Positions 12,401 to 21,093 of a stretch of DNA of 40,163 nucleotides are shown here, piece by piece. Under the pieces are notes generated by a model. That model made no database searches. It saw only the letters and a program-made list of their open reading frames with translations, and was not told the DNA's origin. Source of the stretch: Pseudomonadota bacterium. Its GTDB lineage: Bacteria; Pseudomonadota; Alphaproteobacteria; Rhizobiales; Xanthobacteraceae. The stretch is taken from positions 1 to 40,163 of the forward strand of contig JAKAHJ010000003.1 of assembly GCA_021815055.1 (NCBI GenBank). The letters are read 5' to 3'. Positions within the stretch are counted from its first letter, which is position 1, and every line of letters begins with the position of its first letter. The position numbers and the translations under genes are program-made.

Positions 12401-13348
12401 ATGGGCGGCCCGCCGCCGGGATTTTACCATTCAGTGCCGCAACCGCCCACCAATGCCGGAGCATCCAGCACCGCCAAGCTCCTGGTCGTGCTGCTCGCGT
12501 TTGCCTGGGGCCTGAATTGGACGGCGGCGGCGGTCGCCCTGCACGAGGTCACGCCCTGGAGCCTGCGCTTTGCGGGCGCGGGGATCGGCGCCGCGACGCT
12601 CTTTTCGGTCGCGCTGCTCACCGGCCACAGCCTGCACGTGCCGCGCAGCGAGCGCCTGCATGTGATGATCGCCGGGTTCTTCAATGTCGCGGCGTTCCAG
12701 GTCCTGGCCGCTTTCGCGCAACTGTCGGGCGCCACCTCGCGCGCTATCATCATCACCTATTCGATGCCGATCTGGGCGACCGCCTTGAGCTGGCTCATGC
12801 TGCGCGAGCGGCTCGACCGCGTTCGCGTCGTCGCGTTGCTGCTGTGCATCGCGGGCCTCGCCATCCTGGTGTGGCCGCTGTTCGCGCAGGGCTTTCCGCC
12901 GTCGGTGTTTCTCGCGCTCGGCAGCGCGCTGAGCTGGGCCTTCGCCACGGTCTATGTGAAATGGGCGAAAGTCACGGTTCCGCCGCTCGCCAATGCCGCC
13001 TGGCAACTGGTGTTCGGCTTCCTGTTCGTCGCCGCCGGTACATTCGCCTTCGACGGCTACCCGCGGCTGTGGCCGCTGCATCTCCCGGCCGTGCTGGCGG
13101 TGCTGTTCATCGGCCTGTTCGGCGTCGGCCTCGCCCATTTCCTGTGGTGGGCCATCGTCGGACGGCTGTCGACGGTGACTGCGTCCATCGGCTCGCTTTT
13201 GGTGCCGGTGATCGGCGTGGGCGCCTCGACGATGTTTCTGGACGAGCAGCCAACCGTCACCGACCTCGTCGGCTTCGCACTGATCTTCGTTGCTGCAGCC
13301 TCGGTGCTGCTGCAGCGGAACGCGAAGCACGACGAAATGCCGGAGTAA
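12401..13348 (+). CDS. EamA/DMT family transporter
   Basis: Ten-TM-like hydrophobic sequence, FAWGLNWTAAAVAL..., C-terminal SLLVPVIGVGASTMFLDEQPT typical of EamA; start chosen at ATG 12401 within ORF 12269..13348. Confidence 0.85.
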   Translation: MGGPPPGFYHSVPQPPTNAGASSTAKLLVVLLAFAWGLNWTAAAVALHEVTPWSLRFAGAGIGAATLFSVALLTGHSLHVPRSERLHVMIAGFFNVAAFQVLAAFAQLSGATSRAIIITYSMPIWATALSWLMLRERLDRVRVVALLLCIAGLAILVWPLFAQGFPPSVFLALGSALSWAFATVYVKWAKVTVPPLANAAWQLVFGFLFVAAGTFAFDGYPRLWPLHLPAVLAVLFIGLFGVGLAHFLWWAIVGRLSTVTASIGSLLVPVIGVGASTMFLDEQPTVTDLVGFALIFVAAASVLLQRNAKHDEMPE

Positions 13349-13360
13349 CCGCTGCCGCGC

Positions 13361-15535
13361 TCAGAAGAAGCTCTGCGGATCGATATCCACCGCGAGCTGC
13401 AAGCTGCCTTTCGGTTTGGGCGCGGCGGAGAGCCAGTGGCGCAGATAGTTCGACAGATTGAAATCGCGCGGCGACTTCACCAGCAGCCGGAAGCGATGCC
13501 GTCCGCGTACCACCGCGATCGGCGCCTCAGCGGGACCGAGCACGCGCACCGTCTCCTCCTTGGGCGCGAGTGCGACCAGCGAACGGCCATAGGATTCCGC
13601 CGCATGGCGCTCGTTGGCGGAGATCACGAGGCTGGCGAGTCGACCGAAGGGCGGATAACCGGTGCGTTCGCGCAATTCGATTTCGTTTCGATAGAACGCC
13701 TCGCGATCGCCCAGGATGAGCGCCCGCATCACCGGATGCTCGGGCTGATGCGTCTGCAACAGGCCGACGCCGCGTCCCTCCTCGCGGCCGGCGCGGCCGA
13801 CCACCTGGTGCAAGAGCTGGAACGTCCGCTCGGCCGCGCGCGGGTCGCCATTGCCCAGCCCCAAGTCGGCGTCGACGATGCCGACCAGATTGAGTTTGGG
13901 GAAATGGTGGCCCTTGGCCACGAGCTGCGTGCCGATCACGAGATCGAAGCGTCCCTGCGCCACGTCGTCGAGCTCGGCGCGCAGGCGTTCGACCGATTCA
14001 ACAAGATCAGACGACAGCACCAGGATGCGCGCCTGCGGGAACAGTTCGGCGGCTTCCTGCTCCAGCCGCTCGACGCCGGGACCGACGGGCGCGAAGCTTT
14101 CGGTGGCATGGCACTTCGGGCATTCGTTCGGCTGCGGCATGTTGAAGCCGCAATGGTGGCAAATCAGCCGCCGCTTGAAACGATGATCGACCAGCCAGGC
14201 ATCGCAATTCGGACATTGCAGCCGGAAACCGCAGGCGCGGCACAGCGTCAACGGTGCAAAGCCGCGCCGATTGAGAAACAAGAGCGCCTGCTGCTTGCGT
14301 TCGAGCGAGATCTGCACCGCTTCGGCGAGACGCGGCGAGATGAAGCGCCCGCGCGGCGGACCTTCGCGCCGCAAATCGATCGGCTCGACCTGCGGCAGAT
14401 GCGCACCGCCAAAACGTTCCGGCAGATGAATGCGGCGATAGCGTCCGCGCCGCGCATTGACTTCGGATTCGACCGAGGGCGTCGCCGAGGCCAGCACCAC
14501 GGCTATTTTCACAATACTCCCGCGCACCACGGCCATATCGCGCGCGTGATAATGCGCGCCGTCCTCCTGCTTGTAGGCGGGGTCGTGCTCTTCATCCACA
14601 ATGATGAGCCCGAGATCGGCATAGGGCAGGAACAACGCGGAGCGCGCGCCGACTATCGCTTCCACTTCGTTGGCCGCCACCGCGGCCCAGGTGCGCGCGC
14701 GCTTGCGCGGCTGCAACTGCGAATGCCATTCCGCCGGCCGCGCGCCGAAGCGATCGGAGAAGCGATCGAGGAAGCCGACGGTAAGCGCGATTTCCGGCAT
14801 CAGGATCAGCGTCTGCCGCTTGCGCCGGATGTTCTCGGCGACTGCCTCGAAATAGACTTCCGTTTTACCCGAGCCGGTGACGCCGTCGAGCAGCGTCACC
14901 GTGTAGCCGCCCTGCGCGACCGTCGTGCGCAAGGCATCGGCGGCGGCGAGCTGGCCGAGCGAGAAGTCGGGCTTGCGGAAATCGGGATCGGGAGGACGCG
15001 TGAGCGGCTCGGGCGGCAGCACGACGGTCGCCAGCGTGCCCTCGTCGATCAGCCCGTCGATCACGCCGGCACTGACGCCGGATTCGCGCGCGGCATCGCC
15101 TTTCGCGCGCACGAACCCGTCGCCGAGAAGGCTGAGCACGCGCGCACGTGCCGGTGTCATGCGCTGCGGCGGCGGTCCGGCGAGCCGCACGCCGGCGCGC
15201 TCGCGCGCGGGGCCCAGATGCTCGCCCATGCGCAGCGCCATGCGCAACACCATGCCGCGCGAGGCCAGCGTATAACCCGACACCCAGTCGACGAACTGGC
15301 GCAGCTCGGGCTTGAGCGGCGGCACGTCGAGCTTGTCGCCGATGTCTTTCAGGCGGTTGTGCAGGCGCGGGTTCGGATTGGGGTTGTCGGCCCAGACCAC
15401 GCCGAGCGCCTCGCGGTTGCCGAGCGGCACGGTCACCACATCGCCGGGCACAAGCTCCGTTCCCGCCGGCACCCGGTAGGAATAGGCCTGATCCAGCGCC
15501 ACCGGCACCAATACGTCGACCACGCGCGTGCTCAT
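13361..15535 (-). CDS. priA: Primosomal protein N' (replication restart helicase PriA)
   Basis: GVTGSGKTEVYFEA, DEEHD, zinc-binding CRACG/CPNC/CHHCG/CPKC cysteines; start MSTRVVDVLVPVALDQAYSYRVP at 15535. Confidence 0.95.
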   Translation of the reverse strand: MSTRVVDVLVPVALDQAYSYRVPAGTELVPGDVVTVPLGNREALGVVWADNPNPNPRLHNRLKDIGDKLDVPPLKPELRQFVDWVSGYTLASRGMVLRMALRMGEHLGPARERAGVRLAGPPPQRMTPARARVLSLLGDGFVRAKGDAARESGVSAGVIDGLIDEGTLATVVLPPEPLTRPPDPDFRKPDFSLGQLAAADALRTTVAQGGYTVTLLDGVTGSGKTEVYFEAVAENIRRKRQTLILMPEIALTVGFLDRFSDRFGARPAEWHSQLQPRKRARTWAAVAANEVEAIVGARSALFLPYADLGLIIVDEEHDPAYKQEDGAHYHARDMAVVRGSIVKIAVVLASATPSVESEVNARRGRYRRIHLPERFGGAHLPQVEPIDLRREGPPRGRFISPRLAEAVQISLERKQQALLFLNRRGFAPLTLCRACGFRLQCPNCDAWLVDHRFKRRLICHHCGFNMPQPNECPKCHATESFAPVGPGVERLEQEAAELFPQARILVLSSDLVESVERLRAELDDVAQGRFDLVIGTQLVAKGHHFPKLNLVGIVDADLGLGNGDPRAAERTFQLLHQVVGRAGREEGRGVGLLQTHQPEHPVMRALILGDREAFYRNEIELRERTGYPPFGRLASLVISANERHAAESYGRSLVALAPKEETVRVLGPAEAPIAVVRGRHRFRLLVKSPRDFNLSNYLRHWLSAAPKPKGSLQLAVDIDPQSFF

Positions 15536-15607
15536 AAAGGCAGGTCTGGCCGATTCCGCGCGGTTAAGGAAGGGTGAAGGAAAGCCCGCCAGGATATCCG
15601 CGACCGT

Positions 15608-15652
15608 CCTCATCCTAAGGAGGCCGCGAAGCGGCCGTCTCGAAGGATGAGG
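15608..15652. repeat. CCTCATCCT...AGGATGAGG palindromic repeat in the priA/xerC divergent intergenic region
   Basis: 9-bp outer arms and ggccgc/gcggcc inner stem. Confidence 0.8.
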
Positions 15653-15671
15653 CGACTAAATCGGCCGAGGC

Positions 15672-16613
15672 ATGACAACGAGCGCCCTTTCCACCGCCCC
15701 CGACGTCGCTGCCGAAATCGCCCGCTGGCTCAGCTATCTCGGGGCCGAGCGCCGGATGTCGCCGAAGACGCTGGAGGCCTACCGGCGCGATGTCGGCCAG
15801 TTCCTCGCCTTTCTGACCGAGCATCTGGGCGCTCGGCCATCCCTCAAACAGCTCGCGAAACTCACCCCCGCCGATATCCGCGCCTTCATGGCGGCGCGGC
15901 GCGCAGGCGGCGCGGGCAGCCGCTCGCTGATGCGCGGGCTCTCGGGGGCGCGCTCCTTCGCGCGTTTCCTGGAACGCAACGGCAAGGGCAAGGTCGGCGC
16001 GCTGGCGGCCGTGCGCACACCGAAACTGCCGCGCGGCCTGCCGAAGCCGCTCACCGCCGGCGCCGCCCGGCAGGTGACCGATGCCGATTTGCGCGCGGGC
16101 GAAACGCGCGAGACCTGGGTGCTGGCGCGCGACGCCGCGGTGCTGGCCTTGCTCTACGGGTCGGGCCTGCGCATTTCGGAAGCGCTCGGCCTGAAGCGCA
16201 AGGACATAGAGCCCGGCACGGACGCGATCCGCGTCACCGGCAAAGGCAACAAGACGCGCATGGTGCCGGTGCTGCCGCGGGTAGCCGAACTGGTCGCGGA
16301 CTATGTCGCGCTCTGCCCCTATGAGCTGCCGGCCGATGGGCCTTTGTTCGTCGGCGCGCGCGGCGGCCCGCTCGGGCCGCGCATCGTGCAACTGGCGATG
16401 GCGGCCTTGCGCGGCGCGCTCGGCCTGCCCGACAGCGCGACGCCGCACGCCCTGCGGCATTCTTTCGCAACCCATTTGCTCGCGCGCGGCGGCGACCTGC
16501 GTGCGATCCAGGAACTGCTCGGCCACGCCTCGCTCTCGACCACACAGATTTACACTGCGGTCGACGCCGAACGTTTACTCGAAGTTTATACGAGCGCCCA
16601 TCCGCGCGCGTAA
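15672..16613 (+). CDS. xerC: Tyrosine recombinase XerC
   Basis: GSGLRISEAL, HALRHSFATHLLARGGDLRAIQELLGHASLSTTQIYTAV: R, HxxR, H, Y catalytic signature. Confidence 0.92.
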   Translation: MTTSALSTAPDVAAEIARWLSYLGAERRMSPKTLEAYRRDVGQFLAFLTEHLGARPSLKQLAKLTPADIRAFMAARRAGGAGSRSLMRGLSGARSFARFLERNGKGKVGALAAVRTPKLPRGLPKPLTAGAARQVTDADLRAGETRETWVLARDAAVLALLYGSGLRISEALGLKRKDIEPGTDAIRVTGKGNKTRMVPVLPRVAELVADYVALCPYELPADGPLFVGARGGPLGPRIVQLAMAALRGALGLPDSATPHALRHSFATHLLARGGDLRAIQELLGHASLSTTQIYTAVDAERLLEVYTSAHPRA

Positions 16614-16701
16614 CAATACGGTCGTGAAGAGCGTGTAGCGCCTCTTGCATGCGGTCGTGTCCTGCTGTCATCGTGGCCGCGAACAACAACAGGGTGGCGC
16701 G

Positions 16702-17298
16702 ATGGCCGGACCGCACGAACACATGGAACATGCCGAGCATGCCGAGCACGCATCGCACGGCGGCAACAAGAAGATCGCGCTGCTGATTTCGCTGCTGGCG
16801 CTCTTCCTCGCCTTTTCCGAAACGCTCGGCAAAAGCGCGCAGACCGAGAGCATCGGCCTCAACATCAAGGCATCCGACACCTGGAACTTCTTCCAGGCCA
16901 AGACCATCCGCCAGACCACCTACCGCATCGCCGCCGACGGGCTCGCCCTGCAGGCATCGAACGTCACCGATGAGGCGGCCAAGGCCGCGCTCACCAAGCA
17001 GATCGATGCCTGGCGCAAGACCGCGGCGCGCTACGAATCCGATCCGCAGGAGAAGGACGGCCGCAAAGAATTGCGCAAGCTGGCGGAAAAATATGAGCAC
17101 GAGCGCGATCTCCAGCTCGCCCGCTATCACCATTACGAGGTGGCCTCTGCCGCCTATCAGATCGGCATCGTGCTGGCATCAGCCGAAGTGATCACCGGCA
17201 TGGTGGTGCTCGGCTGGCTGTCCGGCCTGCTTGGGATCGCCGGGCTGGCCTTCACCGCCATCGGGTTCTGGGCGCCGCACGCGGTGCATTTGTTCTGA
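16702..17298 (+). CDS. DUF4337 domain-containing protein
   Basis: His-rich N-terminus, KIALLISLLALFLAFSETLGKSAQTE...NIKASDTWNFFQAKTIRQT; two C-terminal TM segments. Confidence 0.8.
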   Translation: MAGPHEHMEHAEHAEHASHGGNKKIALLISLLALFLAFSETLGKSAQTESIGLNIKASDTWNFFQAKTIRQTTYRIAADGLALQASNVTDEAAKAALTKQIDAWRKTAARYESDPQEKDGRKELRKLAEKYEHERDLQLARYHHYEVASAAYQIGIVLASAEVITGMVVLGWLSGLLGIAGLAFTAIGFWAPHAVHLF

Positions 17299-17380
17299 AC
17301 GGTTGCGCCGCGCAGCCACCGGCGGCGGATGGCGGCAATATAGGGGGCGGTGCGGCGGGAATTAAGGCGGACGCTTCTTA

Positions 17381-17511
17381 ATCCCTCCCCCGCTTGCGGG
17401 GGAGGGTGGACGCGAGCGCGAGCGAGCGAGCGGCCGGGTGGGGGATTCAATTAAAACCCCACCCGTCTCCGCGCTTCGCGCGGAGCCACCCTCCCCTTTC
17501 AGGGGAGGGAT
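17381..17511. repeat. Composite CCCTCCCCCGC...GGGGAGGG repeat element
   Basis: ccctcccccgcttgcgggggaggg at one end, ccctcccctttcaggggaggg at the other, with gtgggg/ccccac and ccgcgcttcgcgcgg inside. Confidence 0.85.
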
Positions 17512-17520
17512 CAGCGTGCC

Positions 17521-18924
17521 CTAAATATGAATCGCGCGCTTGTCGACGGCGAGCGCGGCTTCCTTGACCGCCTCCGACAGCGTCGGGTGTGCGTGGCAGG
17601 TGCGCGCGATGTCCTCGGCGGACGCGCCGAATTCCATGGCGACGCAGGCTTCCGCGATCATGTTGCCGGCATCGGGGCCGATCATATGCAGGCCGAGCAC
17701 ACGGTCGCTCTTGGCATCGGCGAGGATTTTCACGAAGCCGTCGGTGGTCATGTTGACCTTGGCGCGGCCATTGGCCGTGAACGGAAACTTGCCGGCCTTG
17801 AAGGCAACGCCCGCGGCCTTCAAATCCTCTTCGGTTTTGCCGACGGTCGCGATCTCCGGATAGGTATAGACCACGTTCGGGATCACGTCGTAGTTCACGT
17901 GACCGGCCTGCCCGACCAGGATTTCGGCGACCGCCACGCCCTCGTCCTCGGCCTTGTGCGCGAGCATCGGCCCCGCGATCGCGTCGCCGATCGCCCAGAT
18001 GCCCGGCACATTGGTCGCGTAGTAATGATCGACCGCGATGCGCTCACGCTCGTCGAGCTTGACGCCCGCTTCCCTGAGCCCGAGCCCTTCGGTGTAGGGC
18101 ACGCGGCCGATGGCGACGAGCACCACGTCGGCTTCGACGGTTTCCGCCGCGCCGCCTTTCGCCGGCTCGACGCTGGCTTTCAATTTCGCGCCCGAACTAT
18201 CCACCGCCGTCACCTTCGACGACAGTTTGAAACTCATGCCCTGCTTCTCGAACTGACGCTGCGCCTGCCGGCGCACCTCGCCGTCCATGCCGGGCAGCAC
18301 GCCATCCATGAATTCGACGACCGTGACCTTCGCGCCGAGCCTGCGCCAGACCGAGCCGAGCTCGAGCCCGATCACGCCGGCGCCGACCACCAAGAGATGC
18401 CCGGGCACCTGCGGCAATGACAGCGCGCCGGTCGACGACACGATGCGCTTCTCGTCGATCTCGATACCCTTGAGTCGCGCGACATCGGAGCCGGTGGCGA
18501 TCACGATCGACTTGGTCTCGAGTATCTCGGTCTTGCCGTCGCCGCCCCTGACCTCGACCTTGCCTGCGGCCGCGATGCGCGCCGAGCCGCGATAGGCGTC
18601 GATCTTGTTCTTCTTGAGCAGGAAATCGACGCCCTTCACATTGCCGTCGACGCCCTGGTCCTTGAACGCCATCATCGCCTTCAGGTCGAGCTTGGGCGCG
18701 CTTACGCCGATGCCCATTTTGGCGAAGGAATGACCGGCCTCCTCGAACAATTCGGAGGCGTGCAGCAGCGACTTCGACGGGATGCAGCCGACATTGAGGC
18801 AGGTGCCGCCGAAGGTGGCGCGCTTCTCCACCACCGCGGTCTTCAGGCCGAGCTGCGCCGCGCGAATGGCGCAGACATAGCCGCCGGGACCGGTGCCGAT
18901 GACGATGAGGTCGTAGGAGGACAT
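17521..18924 (-). CDS. lpd: Dihydrolipoyl dehydrogenase (E3)
   Basis: [41 protein letters not shown] redox motif, HAHPTLSEA. Confidence 0.97.
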   Translation of the reverse strand: MSSYDLIVIGTGPGGYVCAIRAAQLGLKTAVVEKRATFGGTCLNVGCIPSKSLLHASELFEEAGHSFAKMGIGVSAPKLDLKAMMAFKDQGVDGNVKGVDFLLKKNKIDAYRGSARIAAAGKVEVRGGDGKTEILETKSIVIATGSDVARLKGIEIDEKRIVSSTGALSLPQVPGHLLVVGAGVIGLELGSVWRRLGAKVTVVEFMDGVLPGMDGEVRRQAQRQFEKQGMSFKLSSKVTAVDSSGAKLKASVEPAKGGAAETVEADVVLVAIGRVPYTEGLGLREAGVKLDERERIAVDHYYATNVPGIWAIGDAIAGPMLAHKAEDEGVAVAEILVGQAGHVNYDVIPNVVYTYPEIATVGKTEEDLKAAGVAFKAGKFPFTANGRAKVNMTTDGFVKILADAKSDRVLGLHMIGPDAGNMIAEACVAMEFGASAEDIARTCHAHPTLSEAVKEAALAVDKRAIHI

Positions 18925-18964
18925 GAGAGACTTATCCGTGTGTTCGCTACCTGAGCTCTCCCGG

Positions 18965-19064
18965 CCTCATGGTGAGGAGCCGCGCGCAGCGCGGCGTCTC
19001 GAACCATGGGGCCGCCCCATCCTTCGAGACGCCCGCCTTCGGCGGGCTCCTCAGGATGAGGCGG
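18965..19064. repeat. Tandem CATCCTGAGGAG-family palindromic repeats
   Basis: ctcatggtgaggagccgcgcgcagcgcggcgtctcgaaccatgggg and catccttcgagacgcccgccttcggcgggctcctcaggatgagg. Confidence 0.8.
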
Positions 19065-19068
19065 ATCA

Positions 19069-19161
19069 AAGATCCAGCACCAGCCGCGCCGGGTCCTCCA
19101 GGCATTCCTTCACGCGCACCGGGAAGGTGACCGCCTCGCGGCCGTCGACGATGCGGTGGTC
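19069..19161 (-). pseudogene. Duplicated remnant of the sucB 3' end (DHRIVDG...LVLDL*)
   Basis: 90 bp (19072-19161) identical to 19737-19826 except 2 mismatches; retains reading frame and stop: [31 protein letters not shown]. Confidence 0.95.
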
Positions 19162-19182
19162 CTGCGCAAGCATAAGATCGCT

Positions 19183-19470
19183 CTAGTTCGCGTGGGCAAG
19201 CAGCGCAGCCTGCTGTTCGGCGATTTCTCGGAGGCGATCGGCGCCAAAGTCGACATCTTCATTATCGGCCTCGCCCCAATAGATCGAATGACCATGGTCG
19301 CTGAGCCGCACGCCGCGGAAATAGTCGGGGTTGCTGAGCGGTTCGAATACCTTGCCGCGTGCGATGATGCCGCGCAGATCGACTACGCCTTCGTAGCCGT
19401 CATTCCACGTGAGCTTGAGTACGCCGTGAACGACAGGCTCCACGGAGAGGATGCGAGGCAATTCGGTCAT
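19183..19470 (-). CDS. DUF2442 domain-containing protein
   Basis: MTELPRILSVEPVVHGVLKLTWNDGYEGVVDLRGIIARGKVFEPLSNPDYFRGV; start ATG 19470 overlaps DUF4160 stop (ATGA). Confidence 0.85.
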   Translation of the reverse strand: MTELPRILSVEPVVHGVLKLTWNDGYEGVVDLRGIIARGKVFEPLSNPDYFRGVRLSDHGHSIYWGEADNEDVDFGADRLREIAEQQAALLAHAN

Positions 19471-19718
19471 GTGATCTTCTCCGGCTTTTCCTTTGCGATC
19501 ACCGTGTTCCAAGTCCGTAGCAATACATCGCGCCGTGTTTCGGCCCACGACAGTACGACAGCCAGTTTCGCCGGCGGTAGACTTCCTTTCATTACCCGCA
19601 GACTTCCGATCTCGATCTGCGCTGTAAACTCGGCATATACTGCATGAAAGTGTGCCGGCAAATGTTCGTTGGCGTAGAACCGGATTCTCACTCCCTCAAT
19701 GATCGCCACGGTTGGCAT
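19467..19718 (-). CDS. DUF4160 domain-containing protein
   Basis: MPTVAIIEGVRIRFYANEHLPAHFHAVYAEFTAQIEI...LPPAKLAVVLSWAETRRDVLLRTWN is a full DUF4160 signature. Confidence 0.9.
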   Translation of the reverse strand: MPTVAIIEGVRIRFYANEHLPAHFHAVYAEFTAQIEIGSLRVMKGSLPPAKLAVVLSWAETRRDVLLRTWNTVIAKEKPEKIT

Positions 19719-19730
19719 AAGTTCAATATA

Positions 19731-20954
<1,224 letters not shown>

Positions 20955-20980
20955 GGTTTGTCTCTTTCAATCGGTGACCC

Positions 20981-21083
20981 GTCACCCTGAGGAGCGAGCG
21001 CGAAGCGCGAGCCTCGAAGGGCGACGGCCAATGCGGTGCCCGTCATCCTTCGAGGGCCGCTGCGCGGCCACCTCAGGATGACG
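20981..21083. repeat. GTCACCCTGAGGAG...CCTCAGGATGACGG palindromic repeat pair
   Basis: Imperfect terminal inverted repeats with internal hairpins between sucA and sucB. Confidence 0.75.
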
Positions 21084-21093
21084 GATCGAGTCC

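Noticed and set aside
13436-15577. 713-aa plus-strand ORF opposite priA
   Set aside because: Antisense shadow ORF; priA has unambiguous motifs on the other strand.
17381-17511. CRISPR-like array from repeated GC-rich units
   Set aside because: Units are palindromic hairpins of unequal length without regular spacers; no cas genes nearby.
19069-19161. Reading the downstream sucB copy as sequence-assembly error
   Set aside because: The two copies differ at 2 positions and after the shared stop region, and they flank distinct unique sequence, so a true duplication is more likely; long-read confirmation would still be useful.
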